A stretch of 45,639 bases of DNA from a bacterium (GTDB lineage: Bacteria > Thermosulfidibacterota > Thermosulfidibacteria > Thermosulfidibacterales > B14-G1), in the NCBI GenBank assembly GCA_027020915.1, contig JALUVF010000075.1:1-45639 (forward strand), read 5' to 3'. Positions 24,458-33,721 of the stretch are shown here, in pieces. The notes beneath the pieces were generated by a model. That model saw only the letters and a program-made list of their open reading frames with translations. It was not told the origin of the DNA and did no database searches. How positions within the stretch are numbered: position 1 is the stretch's first letter; every line of letters begins with the position of its first letter. The translations under genes and the position numbers were made by a program.

Positions 24458-26102
24458 ATTGTGGCCTTGCCACCAGGGGGATGATGAGGGGGCGGCGGTT
24501 CAGGCTCTTGCCCAGGTGGCGTTTCAGTGCCCGTTGGACGGTCTCTTTCAGCTCTTCCGGGTCTTCCAGCAACTGGGGCTGGGTTTCCAGGAGTTCTTCC
24601 ACCAGGCCCTGGAGCTCTTTTTCCATGGCCTCTCCCTCCTCTGATAGTCCCCGGGCGATCACCATAGGCGGGGCCACGAGCCGGGGTTCCTGGGGGGCCA
24701 GGAGGATCAGGACCACCACCGTTCCGAAGCGGGACATGCGGATGCGCTCCCTCAGTATTTGAGGCCCGATGTCTCCAACTCCTTTGCCCGAGACCATGAC
24801 GTCTTCCGTGTCCAGGTGTTCCACCACGGAGAAGCCTTTCCCGTTGAGTTCTACCACATCGCCGTTCTGGGCCAGTATGATCCGCTCCCGGGGTATGCCC
24901 AGCCTCTTGGCCAGTTGGGAGTGGAAGACCAGGTGGAGGAATTCGCCATGGAGGGGCATGAAGAATCTGGGTTTGATGAGGTTGATGATGAGTTTCAGCT
25001 CTTCCCTATGGGCGTGGCCCGAGGTGTGGACAGGAGCGATCTCCTGGTAGAAGACCTGGGCCCCGGCCATGAAGAGCTGGTTGAGGATGCGGGCGATGGC
25101 CCTTTCGTTGCCGGGCACGGGGCGGCTGGATATGATCACCGTGTCTCCTTCACGGATCTTGAGCTGTTTGTGTTCCCCCGAGGCCACCCGGTAGAGGACG
25201 GACATGGGCTCTCCCTGGCTCCCCGTGGTGATGATGGTGAGCTCTTCGTCGGGATAGTCCCTCATGCGGGAGAGGGGAATGACCAGATCCGGAGGGACGT
25301 GGAGGTACCCCAGCCTCTGGGCGATGAGGGTGTTCTCTTCCAGCCTCTTGCCCGCAAAGATCACCTTTCTGCCGAAACGCTGGGATAGATACAGGATCTG
25401 CTGGATTCTGTGGATGTGGGAAGCGAAAGTGGCTATGAAGATCCTGCCCTGGGCCCTGAAAAAGATGACCTCCAGTTTCTCCCCCACCTCCTTTTCGGAT
25501 ATGGAGTAGCCCTCTCTGTCTACATTGGTGGAGTCGGAGAGGAGGAGTAGGGTGTCTTTACCGTAGAGGGCGAAGAGCTCAAGCTGGGTGGGGATGGCGT
25601 CCACAGGGGTCTGGTCTATCTTGAAGTCTCCCGTGTGGACTATGGTGCCTCCAGGGGTCTCTATGATGAGTCCCACGCCGTCGGGTATGGAGTGGCAGAC
25701 GTGGACGAAGCGAAGGGAGTAGGGGCCGGTATGGAGAGTGCCCCCGGCCTCCACGGGAAAGAGGCGGAACTCTTTCACCCCGGCGTCCTCCAGTTTGTGG
25801 CGGGCCAGTCCCAGGGTGAGGGGGGTGCCGTAGACGGGGGCGTCTATTTTGTCCAAGAGGATGGGGAGGGCCCCTATGTGGTCTTCGTGGCCATGGGTGA
25901 GGATGACCCCGACCACCCGGTCTTTGCGCTCCAGGATGTAGGAGAAGTCGGGGGCCACCAGGTCCACACCATAGACGCTCTCCTCGGGAAAGATGATTCC
26001 TGCATCGATCACCAGGAGTTGCTGGTCCCATTCCAGGACCAGGCAGTTTTTGCCTATCTCCCCTAAGCCCCCTAGAGGAATGATTCTGATGGGCTTCTCC
26101 AT
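24456..26102 (-). CDS. rnj: Ribonuclease J
   Basis: This 548-residue metallo-beta-lactamase/beta-CASP protein is RNase J, a 5'-3' exonuclease and endonuclease of mRNA decay and rRNA processing. The metal motif HGHEDHIGA starts at His70. HSIPDGVGLIIETP and HTGDFKID follow, then the beta-CASP blocks SDSTNVDREGYS and ITTGSQGEPMSVLYR, and PVHTSGHAHREEL. The C-terminal domain LHGEFLHLVFHSQLAKRLGI completes the family architecture. The N-terminal MEKPIRIIPLGGLGEIGKN is standard. It lies directly downstream of two tRNA genes on the same strand and may be read from their promoter. Confidence 0.95.
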   Translation of the reverse strand: MEKPIRIIPLGGLGEIGKNCLVLEWDQQLLVIDAGIIFPEESVYGVDLVAPDFSYILERKDRVVGVILTHGHEDHIGALPILLDKIDAPVYGTPLTLGLARHKLEDAGVKEFRLFPVEAGGTLHTGPYSLRFVHVCHSIPDGVGLIIETPGGTIVHTGDFKIDQTPVDAIPTQLELFALYGKDTLLLLSDSTNVDREGYSISEKEVGEKLEVIFFRAQGRIFIATFASHIHRIQQILYLSQRFGRKVIFAGKRLEENTLIAQRLGYLHVPPDLVIPLSRMRDYPDEELTIITTGSQGEPMSVLYRVASGEHKQLKIREGDTVIISSRPVPGNERAIARILNQLFMAGAQVFYQEIAPVHTSGHAHREELKLIINLIKPRFFMPLHGEFLHLVFHSQLAKRLGIPRERIILAQNGDVVELNGKGFSVVEHLDTEDVMVSGKGVGDIGPQILRERIRMSRFGTVVVLILLAPQEPRLVAPPMVIARGLSEEGEAMEKELQGLVEELLETQPQLLEDPEELKETVQRALKRHLGKSLNRRPLIIPLVARPQ

Positions 26103-26115
26103 AGGTCCAGAAGGA

Positions 26116-26190
26116 TGGTGGGCGATGCAGGATTTGAACCTGCGACCTCTCCCGTGTGAGGGGAGCGCTCTCCCCCTGAGCTAATCGCCC
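26116..26190 (-). tRNA. tRNA-Val (CAC)
   Basis: The minus strand folds as a 75-nt cloverleaf including encoded CCA. The acceptor stem is GGGCGAT/ATCGCCC, the D arm has TTAGCTCAGGGGGAGAGC, the anticodon arm CTCCC-CTCACAC-GGGAG gives anticodon CAC, and the T loop is GTTCAAATC. It reads valine codon GUG. Confidence 0.95.
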
Positions 26191-26193
26191 ACC

Positions 26194-26269
26194 TGGTGGA
26201 CGGTGCCGGACTTGAACCGGCGACCTCTACCGTGCGAAGGTAGCGCTCTCCCACCTGAGCTAACCGCCC
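26194..26269 (-). tRNA. tRNA-Ala (CGC)
   Basis: The 76-nt cloverleaf includes encoded CCA. Acceptor GGGCGGT/ACCGTCC contains the G3-U70 wobble pair that marks alanine tRNA. The anticodon arm CTACC-TTCGCAC-GGTAG gives CGC, which reads GCG. It is three bases upstream of tRNA-Val and shares its transcript. Confidence 0.95.
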
Positions 26270-26289
26270 TTGCTGGGGGAGCGCTAGAC

Positions 26290-26318
26290 TTAATACACCG
26301 GGAGGAGGGTGGTGTCAA
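26290..26318 (-). promoter_or_regulatory. Near-consensus promoter of the tRNA-Ala/tRNA-Val unit
   Basis: On the minus strand TTGACA (26313-26318) and TATTAA (26290-26295) are separated by exactly 17 bp. The -10 box is about 20 bases upstream of the tRNA-Ala 5' end. A G+C-rich discriminator-like sequence follows. Confidence 0.8.
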
Positions 26319-26437
26319 GGAAATAAAATGGGGATGAGGGGCGGAAGGGGAGACTCCCGGAGGGAGGGAGAGCCCTTTGGATGGTTGATGTTTGTTCCAG
26401 GCTTTTGTAACCAGGGACTGTGGGGAGGTTGTCTCTT

Positions 26438-27622
26438 TTGAAGGCATGGAGAGAGCAGACCTGGTGGCGCTGGGTGAGGGGCGTTGTCCTTAAGTTTCTG
26501 AGGGACCAGTGCATCGTGGACGCCTCGGCCCTGTCTTACGTCACCATCCTCTCCCTGGTGCCCCTCATCGTGGTCACCTTCTCCCTTCTCTCGGCCTTTG
26601 CTTCCCTGGCGGCCATGAAGGAGAGGCTCCTGGATTACCTTCTCAAGTTCATGGTTCCCTCTTCGGCCTCGGCGGTGGTCAACTACATCACGGGCTTCTC
26701 TGCCAAGGCCAAGGCCGTGGGGCTGGGAGGACTGGTGGCCCTCTTCTCCCTGGCTTTCTCCCTCTTCTCCGCCTCTGAACAGAGTTTGAGCAAGATCTGG
26801 AAGGTGAAGAGGAACAGGACCTTCATCAACCGCATCTTCGTCTTCACCAACATCCTCTTTTGGGTGCCTCTCCTGCTGGGGGCTTCCTTTTATCTCTCCA
26901 CCAAGGTGGCCTTTATCCCCTATCTCGGAGGGTTTGCCAGGCTCTACTTCATGATCCTTCCCCTCTTCATCTCCTGGGTGGCGTTCTCCTTCTTCTTTCT
27001 CATTGTGCCTCCCTGCAAGGTGAAGATATCCGCGGCCGTGGCAGGGGGAGGAGTGGCGGGCCTTCTGTGGGAGCTGGCCAAGCACGGTTTCGACCTCTTC
27101 GTCACCCAGGCCTTCTCCATTAAGGCCTTTTCGGTGCTGTACGGTTCCCTCATGGTCTTCCCCGTCTTTCTCATCTGGATCTATCTCTGCTGGGTCATCA
27201 CCTTCCTGGGAGCGGAGGTCTCCTATGTCGTCCAGTACTCGGGCAACTGGGAGGACGGCAGGCCCTGCGTGGCGGGTTTCCTGTCCTCGGTGGTTCTCCT
27301 CCTTCGCCTGGCCCGGGGTTTCCTGGAGGGAGAGGGGCCTCTGCCCGAGGAATCTCTTGTGAGGGGGTTGGGGGTGGAGGTTACCCGGGGTGTCCTGGAG
27401 GTGTTGGAGAGGGGGGGGATTGTGGTGGAGACGGAGGAAGGCTACGTATTGGCCAGGCCTCCCCACAGGATCTTGATCAAGGATCTGCTGAGACTCTTTG
27501 TGCCTCCCCTGGCCCGGGAGGAGGGGCTTGAAGTCCTGGTGGCGCGTCTGGAGAAGGACCTGGGGAAGGAGAGCCTCAGCGCCCTTCTGAAGACGGGGGA
27601 GCCTCCTTCTTCCCCTCCCTGA
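26438..27622 (+). CDS. YihY/BrkB-family inner membrane protein with C-terminal winged-helix-like region
   Basis: About 394 residues from TTG 26438, chosen because GGGGAGG lies nine bases upstream; GTG 26420 and TTG 26429 are alternatives. Six transmembrane helices occupy about residues 15-270. Family marks are CIVDASALSYVTILSLVPLIV, the ASEQSLSKIWKVKRNRTF loop and WIYLCWVITFLGAEVSY. The last 110 residues are soluble and helical (GVEVTRGVLEVLERGGIVVETEEGYVLA), resembling a winged helix, as in other YihY proteins of Desulfobacterota. The family was once called RNase BN wrongly, and its function is unknown. The 3' end overlaps the convergent MscS gene by 47 bases. Confidence 0.88.
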   Translation: MKAWREQTWWRWVRGVVLKFLRDQCIVDASALSYVTILSLVPLIVVTFSLLSAFASLAAMKERLLDYLLKFMVPSSASAVVNYITGFSAKAKAVGLGGLVALFSLAFSLFSASEQSLSKIWKVKRNRTFINRIFVFTNILFWVPLLLGASFYLSTKVAFIPYLGGFARLYFMILPLFISWVAFSFFFLIVPPCKVKISAAVAGGGVAGLLWELAKHGFDLFVTQAFSIKAFSVLYGSLMVFPVFLIWIYLCWVITFLGAEVSYVVQYSGNWEDGRPCVAGFLSSVVLLLRLARGFLEGEGPLPEESLVRGLGVEVTRGVLEVLERGGIVVETEEGYVLARPPHRILIKDLLRLFVPPLAREEGLEVLVARLEKDLGKESLSALLKTGEPPSSPP

Positions 27623-29864
27623 TCTTCTCCACCACCTGGGGATAGATGGTGCGGATGTGGATGTCCCGTTGGGGGAAGGGGATCTCTATACCGGCCTCTG
27701 TGAGTTTCCGGTATAAGGCGTAGTAGTAGTCGCTCTTGAGCCCGGTCTTGCTCTTGAGCCCGTGCATCCTGACCCAGACCACTAGGGTGAAGTCGAGGGA
27801 GGAGTCTCCGAAGCCCTCGAACCATACCTGGACGGCGTGCCGGTCGTCTTCCACGGTGCTGGCTACGCTCAGGGCCGCCTCCCTAGCCAGTCTGGCTACC
27901 TCTTCAGGGTGGGAGCCGTAGGCCACTCCGAAGGAGATCTTGAGGCGCCTCCAGTCGTCCTCGTAGGTCCAGGTGGTGACCCGGCCTGATACCAGCTCCG
28001 AGTTGGGCACGATGATGTCCAGCCCGTCGTAGGTGCGGATCACCGTGGATCTGATGCTGATGCGTTTCACCTCTCCTATGGTGCCGTCCTCCAGCTCAAC
28101 GATATCCCCGGCCTCTATGGCCCTCTCTGTCAGGAGGATGATGCCGCTCACAAAGTTGTTGGCAATGGTCTGGAGACCGAAACCGATTCCCACGCCCAGG
28201 GCTCCAAGGACCAGGGTCACCTGCTTCAGGTTTATTCCCACGCTGGATAGGGCCACCATGAGGACTACCAGGATGAGGACGTAGTAGATGAGGGTGGTGA
28301 GGGAGTTGACGGTGCCTGGGGAGAGGGCGAGGCGCTCTACCAGGATCTTGTTTGCCTTGCGCCTCAGGAGTCTCACGAAGAGGATACCCAGAACGAAGAT
28401 GAAGAGGAATGTGAGGATGGTGGCCAGGGTGAAGGGGGTCTGTCCCGTGGTCCACAGGGGGTAGTACAGGACCGTCTTCACCTTTCTGGATATGGCCTTC
28501 CTGTTCTCCGTGAACCACGTGTAGAGCCTCTCCATGCCCCCTGCCCTCTTCTTGAAGAGGTCAAGGGTGTAGCCCATCTCCAGGACGAGGTTTTTACATT
28601 TGCCCATGTTCTCCTGGTAGAGCTGGGAGAGGGCGTTGAGGGTCTTGAGCATCTCCCGGTAGGTCTCCATGAGGTCTTGGACGGCCTTCTTTTCGGGGGG
28701 AGAGAAGCGGCTCTGCTCCAGGGCGATGACTTTGCCGTTGATGATCTCAGAGGTGGTCTGGAGACGGTTGAAGTCCGCCTTGGTGGAATCCAGGGTATCC
28801 CGGAGCTTGGCGAGCTTCTCTTTCCACGTCTCCAGGTATTTTATCTTCTCTTTCTTGGAGCATAGGCCCATGTAGCATTTGAGCCACTGGACCTGGAATG
28901 AGGCCTCCGTGTAGTCCAGGAGGGCCCTCTTCTCCCTTTGGTTGGCCATCTTTCTGGCAATCTGGGTCTTCTCCTGGAGAACCTCCAGCCGCTCTTTCTC
29001 CCATTGGAGGAGCCTCTTTTCTCCTTCACCCAGCTTGGGGTTTCCCAGGCGTAGGTTCAGCCTCCTCCTCTGGACCTCCAGCAGGGCGGCCTGGCGATTG
29101 AGTCGGGTGAGGTCCCGCCTCACCGAGCTTCGGGTCTTCTCCAGGGCCCTTTCCGCTTTGCCCAGCCTCTCCTGAGCGGCCTTTAAATCCTTGGGTCCTA
29201 GTTTCAAATGGGAGAAGACCTTATTCAGGAGGGTGTCCGTCCGGTTCTGGAGGCGGCTCAAGGCCTGGGCCTTCTGGGCCATTTTGGAGAGTCTCACCCT
29301 TTCCGACATGAGGCGGACCTGGGAGCTGATGAGCTGGGCCAGGACCAGGTAGTAGTCGGGGGGTGGAGGGGACTTCTTCTTCAGGGACAACCACTGGGCG
29401 GTGAGGTCCTTTATCTCGGAGTTCAGACTGTCTATCTCTTCCTTCAGGAGTTGGGCCTGGCGGTTGGTGGCTTCCAGCTGTTGGACTATGGTGGAGTAGG
29501 CCTTGAGGAGGTTCTCATAGAGATCCAGGGGGTAAGGGGGCTTTGGCGGCAGGGGAGGCAGGGTGATGGAGGGAGACTCGGCAGGGGAGGCTATCTCTCC
29601 CTTCAGATTTATCAACTGGTAGACCACCCCCTGGAAGAGGTCCAGGGCCTGGGAGAGGGTGTTGGCCTTGGGGGAACCCTTCTTTATGAGCTGGGAGAGG
29701 TAGTTGGCCATTTCCTGGCATTCCTGGATCTTGGCATCAAGGGTTTTGACGGCCTCTTTCTCCGGGATGGCTTTCAGGTCGAAGGGGGAGAGGGAGGGAG
29801 GCTTGGCTACCCCTTGAAGGGACCACAAGAGACAGAGAGCCAGTGCCATGATCAGGTGCTTCAA
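27576..29864 (-). CDS. Large MscS/MscK-like mechanosensitive channel
   Basis: This 762-residue protein has a signal peptide (about 1-20) and a long periplasmic coiled-coil region (about 30-470). Membrane helices follow at about 480-570, and then the MscS channel core. The pore-lining helix and beta domain read LGALGVGIGFGLQTIANNFVSG...LTERAIEAGDIVEL, with DGTIGEVKRISIRSTVIRTYDG after it. The C-terminal alpha/beta vestibule ends in IPFPQRDIHIRT. Such channels open under membrane tension and release solutes after osmotic downshift. The long N-terminal helical domain resembles MscK-type members, but it is shorter. It is a single gene, convergent with yihY and divergent from the protease gene. 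Confidence 0.93.
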   Translation of the reverse strand: MKHLIMALALCLLWSLQGVAKPPSLSPFDLKAIPEKEAVKTLDAKIQECQEMANYLSQLIKKGSPKANTLSQALDLFQGVVYQLINLKGEIASPAESPSITLPPLPPKPPYPLDLYENLLKAYSTIVQQLEATNRQAQLLKEEIDSLNSEIKDLTAQWLSLKKKSPPPPDYYLVLAQLISSQVRLMSERVRLSKMAQKAQALSRLQNRTDTLLNKVFSHLKLGPKDLKAAQERLGKAERALEKTRSSVRRDLTRLNRQAALLEVQRRRLNLRLGNPKLGEGEKRLLQWEKERLEVLQEKTQIARKMANQREKRALLDYTEASFQVQWLKCYMGLCSKKEKIKYLETWKEKLAKLRDTLDSTKADFNRLQTTSEIINGKVIALEQSRFSPPEKKAVQDLMETYREMLKTLNALSQLYQENMGKCKNLVLEMGYTLDLFKKRAGGMERLYTWFTENRKAISRKVKTVLYYPLWTTGQTPFTLATILTFLFIFVLGILFVRLLRRKANKILVERLALSPGTVNSLTTLIYYVLILVVLMVALSSVGINLKQVTLVLGALGVGIGFGLQTIANNFVSGIILLTERAIEAGDIVELEDGTIGEVKRISIRSTVIRTYDGLDIIVPNSELVSGRVTTWTYEDDWRRLKISFGVAYGSHPEEVARLAREAALSVASTVEDDRHAVQVWFEGFGDSSLDFTLVVWVRMHGLKSKTGLKSDYYYALYRKLTEAGIEIPFPQRDIHIRTIYPQVVEKIREGKKEAPPSSEGR

Positions 29865-29982
29865 CGGTTCCTCCCGGGGGATTTTGTCATGATTTGCTCT
29901 TCTGGCAAGCCTTTTGTCAACAGGGATTGACGCCTGTTGTCTCCAAAACTAGCTTTAGTAAAAACCCTGGGAGGTGGAGAAC

Positions 29983-30837
29983 ATGCACTACAACCCCAGC
30001 TTTTTTGATATCTTCTGGTTGTTATTGATCCTGCTCTCTTTCAGTCCCTGGATGAAACAGCGCATGCTGGAGGCGGCCCGTCTAAAGTTGATGAAAAAGA
30101 TAGAGGAGAAGAGAAAGTCCCGGGTCATCACCATGATCCACCGCCAGGAGGGGTTCTCCTTCCTGGGCATCCCTTTCATGAAATACATCAATATAGAGGA
30201 TTCAGAGCGGATTCTCAGGGCCGTTAGGCTCACTCCCGAGGATATGCCCATAGACCTCATAATCCATACCCCCGGCGGTCTGGTCCTGGCTGCCGAGCAG
30301 ATCGCCACGGCCCTGGTGAGACACAGGGGGAAGGTGACGGTCATCGTGCCCCATTTTGCCATGTCCGGCGGCACCTTCATTGCCCTGGCCGCCGATGAGA
30401 TCATTATGGATCCCAACGCCGTGCTGGGTCCTGTGGATCCCCAGCTGGGGGGATTCCCCGCGGCATCCATAGTGAAGGCGGTGAAGGAGAAGTCCCTGGA
30501 CAAGGTGGAGGACAAGACCCTCATCATGGCCGATGTTTCCGAGAAGGCCCTCCAACAGGTGAGAAAGAAGGTGGCCCAGATCCTTATGGAGAAGGGGATG
30601 GACCGGGAGAAGGCGGAGGAGATAGCCGAGGAGCTCTCCCAGGGCAGGTGGACCCACGACTACCCCCTCTTCAAGGAGGATCTCGAGGCCCTGGGGTTGA
30701 AGGTGAGTACCGAGGTGCCCCCTGAGGTCTACGCCCTCATGGACCTCTACGAGCAGCCTGCCCAGTCGAGGCCGTCAGTCCAGTACATACCCGTCCCCTA
30801 CAAGGAGGCGGGGAAAGAAGCCAATGCGGGAGAGTAG
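29983..30837 (+). CDS. Clp-fold membrane serine protease (SDH/STOPP family)
   Basis: From ATG 29983 (GGGAGGTGG seven bases upstream) this is a 284-residue protein of the SDH_sah (serine dehydrogenase proteinase) family. An N-terminal transmembrane helix at about 8-24 is followed by a ClpP-like fold. PIDLIIHTPGGLVLAAEQIA forms the oxyanion/substrate strand, and PHFAMSGGTFIALAADEI holds the catalytic Ser128. The later GPVDPQLGGFPAASI is also conserved. Such proteases often pair with stomatin-type SPFH proteins, and a stomatin gene lies 2 kb further on, separated by the minus-strand cytochrome genes. The GTG nine bases upstream is rejected as start because it lies in the ribosome binding site. 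Confidence 0.88.
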   Translation: MHYNPSFFDIFWLLLILLSFSPWMKQRMLEAARLKLMKKIEEKRKSRVITMIHRQEGFSFLGIPFMKYINIEDSERILRAVRLTPEDMPIDLIIHTPGGLVLAAEQIATALVRHRGKVTVIVPHFAMSGGTFIALAADEIIMDPNAVLGPVDPQLGGFPAASIVKAVKEKSLDKVEDKTLIMADVSEKALQQVRKKVAQILMEKGMDREKAEEIAEELSQGRWTHDYPLFKEDLEALGLKVSTEVPPEVYALMDLYEQPAQSRPSVQYIPVPYKEAGKEANAGE

Positions 30838-30856
30838 ACCTTAGGTTTGAATGCAG

Positions 30857-30890
30857 GGCCCGGGCCTCATGATAAGGCCCGGGCCTCTTC
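30857..30890. terminator. Hairpin between convergent protease and cytochrome b genes
   Basis: A perfect 11-bp stem (GGCCCGGGCCT with AGGCCCGGGCC) and seven-base loop lie between the two stop codons. The following TCTTCTCT is a weak T tract on the plus strand. It probably ends transcription mainly from the protease gene. Confidence 0.7.
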
Positions 30891-30903
30891 TCTGGTTACG
30901 CTG

Positions 30904-31527
30904 TCAGTGTTCTTCTTCTGGTTCCTCTTCCCAGCCTGTGATCATGGCCTTGAAGTGGGCCCAGGGGGTGTGGCCCAGGGTGGCAAGGTAGAAGTGGGCA
31001 CAGATGAAGGAGGCGAAGAAGAAGAAGAGGAGGACGTGGATGGTGTCTACAATCTTCACCCCTCCCATGAAGTTTATGATCTGCTGGTAGCCTTTAATGT
31101 TCCAGAGGAGGAGGCCCGTGAGGATCTGGATGGGAATGAAGAAGAGCATGATGAAGAGGTAGGCCATCTTTTGCATGGGATTGAACTTGTTCTCGGGGGT
31201 GGGATGGAAGGGGTTGGGATCGCCCCTGAAGATGCCGTAGCCGTAGTACATGGCCTGGCGGAAGCCCCCTATGATGAGCTCCTCCGCTGATGGGAAGTAG
31301 GTTCTTATCCTCCCTGTAAAGACGTAGAAGGTGAACCACAGGAGGAAATCCAGGGCCACTATGAGTCCCACAATGTTGTGGAGCTCTACGGCCTTCTTGA
31401 GGGGCACCAGTATGAAGTAATCTGCAAACCTGATCTGGATCCCCGTCAGTACAAGAAAGAGGATGCCCAGAGCATGGATCCAATGCCAGATTCTGACGGG
31501 TACGGGGTGCAGATATATGCGTTTCAT
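30904..31527 (-). CDS. Membrane cytochrome b (b561/hydrogenase-type)
   Basis: This 207-residue protein has four transmembrane helices with candidate haem-ligand histidines: [33 protein letters not shown] and [21 protein letters not shown]. The layout is that of the di-haem cytochrome b subunits of hydrogenases, formate dehydrogenase and thiosulfate reductase, which exchange electrons with the quinone pool. The start overlaps the stop of the seven-haem cytochrome gene as ATGA, so the two form a unit: membrane b cytochrome plus periplasmic multihaem c cytochrome. No catalytic molybdopterin or NiFe subunit is near. Confidence 0.88.
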   Translation of the reverse strand: MKRIYLHPVPVRIWHWIHALGILFLVLTGIQIRFADYFILVPLKKAVELHNIVGLIVALDFLLWFTFYVFTGRIRTYFPSAEELIIGGFRQAMYYGYGIFRGDPNPFHPTPENKFNPMQKMAYLFIMLFFIPIQILTGLLLWNIKGYQQIINFMGGVKIVDTIHVLLFFFFASFICAHFYLATLGHTPWAHFKAMITGWEEEPEEEH

Positions 31528-32633
31528 CTTCCTTCCCTCCTTCTCCTCCTCAGGGGGATGGTTAAGATCCTGAGGGTGAGATGGCCTCCGGCAAAGGCCA
31601 CACCACCCAGGACAATGAGGAGGCCGATGATATCCAAGAGCCTCACCCTGGTGGCATCAAGGGCGTAGAAGTGGGTTACGTAGAAGGACTGGAGGACTCC
31701 CCTCTTTACGGGGTAGTGGGGAGCCTGACCCGTGGGCTTGGTGAGGACCAGGTACACTTTATCGAAGAAGGGGGATTTGATGGAGTGGCAGGTCTTGCAG
31801 TTTTTGATGGCCCGGCCCTTGGTCACCTTGTGGACCAGGGGTTCCAGATTGTCCGTCATCTCTCCCCAGAAGATGGCCCTCACCTTCTCTACCCTCAGGG
31901 CCCGGACGAACCTGTGGAACTCCGAGATATCCAGGACACCGTCTTTGTTGGTGTCAAACCTCTTCATGAAGGTATCATAGGTGAGTCCCAGCTTGTTGAG
32001 GATCTCCTGTCCACTGAGGAACTTCTCTGACATGAGGTCGTAAAGCCTGAGGTGGATGTGCTTTCCCACATTGGGGGCATGGCAGACGGCGCACATGACG
32101 TACTCGAAGTGGGTCTTCTTCTGAGGCAGCCATTTGTGATACTTCTCGGGGTGGTGACACCTCAGACAGAACTTGTTCTCCAGCTGGACCACCGTGTCGC
32201 CGTAGAGGTACTTTGTGTAGTGGTAGTCGTGGCAGTTGTAACAGATGGGGGCCTTTTTCACTCCTTTTGCTCTGGCTGCGGCATGGACGCTCTCTTCATA
32301 GGCCGTGCCCTCCTCGTCATGGCAGTCGGTGCAGTTGACGAAGGCCACGGGCACGGGATGGGGGACCTCCTTGTCGTAGTTCAGCTCGGTGATATCGGAG
32401 TGGCAGTCCGTGCAGGCTATGTCGTTCTGGCCATGGACAGAGGCCTTGAACTTTTTGGGATTTACATAGAGGGAGATGGTCTTTCCATTGGGCAGCTCTT
32501 TCACCATGTCGGGGTCTCCGTGACAGTCCAGACATTCACTATTCTCTATAGCAAAGGAGGGTATGGGGAATGTCAGGGCCAGGGAGAGGGACATCATAAT
32601 TACGAAGAGCCACTTCCACTTCTGTCCCGTCAT
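31524..32633 (-). CDS. Seven-haem c-type cytochrome with an EF-hand
   Basis: The 369-residue protein has a signal sequence (about 8-28) and seven CXXCH motifs starting at Cys34, 74, 101, 131, 156, 181 and 279. A C-terminal transmembrane helix (about 332-352) is followed by an Arg-rich cytoplasmic end. Between haem 6 and haem 7 lies a complete EF-hand: a helix around 218-226, the 12-residue loop [12 protein letters not shown] (227-238) with Asp/Asn/Asp/Gly/Asp/Glu at all canonical positions, then a second helix. The haem part is thus periplasmic, membrane-tethered, and possibly calcium-responsive or calcium-stabilised. It is cotranscribed with the downstream cytochrome b. GGAGGT precedes the ATG. 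Confidence 0.92.
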   Translation of the reverse strand: MTGQKWKWLFVIMMSLSLALTFPIPSFAIENSECLDCHGDPDMVKELPNGKTISLYVNPKKFKASVHGQNDIACTDCHSDITELNYDKEVPHPVPVAFVNCTDCHDEEGTAYEESVHAAARAKGVKKAPICYNCHDYHYTKYLYGDTVVQLENKFCLRCHHPEKYHKWLPQKKTHFEYVMCAVCHAPNVGKHIHLRLYDLMSEKFLSGQEILNKLGLTYDTFMKRFDTNKDGVLDISEFHRFVRALRVEKVRAIFWGEMTDNLEPLVHKVTKGRAIKNCKTCHSIKSPFFDKVYLVLTKPTGQAPHYPVKRGVLQSFYVTHFYALDATRVRLLDIIGLLIVLGGVAFAGGHLTLRILTIPLRRRRREGR

Positions 32634-32905
32634 CTGCTAAACCTCCAGCGGGGATTTGTTATGTCTTTGTGACGCCGGTAACATAGTCGCCAGTTTCCTG
32701 TCAAGGGCCTCTGTAGCCGCCGTTGACATCGCCTCTCCCTGATTGTATGCTCCTTAACGTTATTATATTAAGAGGTCGGCATATATGTTTTGGTGGTGGG
32801 CATTTAAAGAAAGAGAGATAAAATTTGCAATGTTACCTCAAATTATAAATATAACGCCAGAATAAAAAATGGGTTCAATAAAATCCACTTCAAGGGGGAA
32901 GAGCA
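32634..32905. other. Divergent regulatory region of the cytochrome locus
   Basis: This 272-bp gap separates the minus-strand cytochrome pair from the plus-strand stomatin/cytochrome operon. The right half is very A+T-rich. On the minus strand a TTGACA (reverse of 32699-32704) faces the seven-haem gene, but the nearest -10 candidates are too close. On the plus strand see the promoter entry. No gene is seen here. Confidence 0.5.
32723..32751 (+). promoter_or_regulatory. Candidate promoter of the stomatin/cytochrome operon
   Basis: TTGACA at 32723-32728 and TATGCT at 32746-32751 are separated by 17 bp. A leader of about 150 A+T-rich bases would precede the stomatin gene. A second weak candidate (TATAAC near 32850) lies closer to the gene. 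Confidence 0.5.
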
Positions 32906-33718
32906 ATGATACTCTATAAGGCTTTCTTAAATCTATTCGTCTACTTCATAGTATTCATCATTCTGGTGGTCATCCTCTCCTCCACCCTTAGGGTGTTGAA
33001 GGAGTATGAGAGGGGAGTGATCTTCCGGTTGGGACGATACGTGGCCACCAAGGGACCGGGTCTCATCATTCTCCTGCCCGTCATAGATCGGATGGTGAAG
33101 GTGAGTCTCCGAACGGTGGTCATGGACGTGACTCCCCAGGACGTCATCACCAAGGATAACGTCTCTATCAAGGTGAATGCCGTGGTATACTTCCGGGTGG
33201 TATCCGCTGAGAAGGCCGTTATAGAAGTCCAGGACTTCATGTCAGCCACTTCCCAGTTGGCCCAGACCACCTTAAGAAGTGTCCTGGGTTACCATGAGCT
33301 GGACGAGCTTCTGGCAGAGAGGGAACGCATCAATGCCGAGCTTCAGAAGATCCTGGACGAGCACACGGAGCCCTGGGGGATCAAGGTGACCACCGTGGAG
33401 CTGAAGCAGATCGATTTGCCCCAGGAGATGCAGAGGGCCATAGCCCGCCAGGCTGAGGCCGAGAGGGAGAGGCGGGCCAAGATCATCAGTGCCGAGGGAG
33501 AGTACCAGGCTTCCCAGACCCTGGCCTCTGCCGCCGAGATTATCGGAAAGCATCCCGCTGCCCTCCAGTTGAGGTTTCTCCAGACCCTCATTGAGGTGGC
33601 CTCTGAGAACACTTCCACCCTGGTCTTCCCTCTGCCCCTGGACCTGGTTAAGCCTTTCCTGACAGGTATCCAGGCTTTGAGCGATAAAGCCCAGCAAGAC
33701 TCTGAAAGGGAGGATTAG
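32906..33718 (+). CDS. Stomatin/slipin-type SPFH membrane protein
   Basis: This 270-residue protein has an N-terminal hydrophobic helix (about 8-27). A band-7/SPFH domain follows ([71 protein letters not shown]), then a charged coiled coil ([22 protein letters not shown]) and the conserved end [14 protein letters not shown]. Slipins assemble into membrane rings that organise microdomains and often work with a Clp-fold protease or NfeD. Here it opens an operon of two cytochromes b and two large cytochromes c, three bases before the next ATG, which suggests a scaffolding role for the electron-transfer complex. The ribosome binding site is AAGGGGGAAG. Confidence 0.93.
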   Translation: MILYKAFLNLFVYFIVFIILVVILSSTLRVLKEYERGVIFRLGRYVATKGPGLIILLPVIDRMVKVSLRTVVMDVTPQDVITKDNVSIKVNAVVYFRVVSAEKAVIEVQDFMSATSQLAQTTLRSVLGYHELDELLAERERINAELQKILDEHTEPWGIKVTTVELKQIDLPQEMQRAIARQAEAERERRAKIISAEGEYQASQTLASAAEIIGKHPAALQLRFLQTLIEVASENTSTLVFPLPLDLVKPFLTGIQALSDKAQQDSERED

Positions 33719-33721
33719 ACC

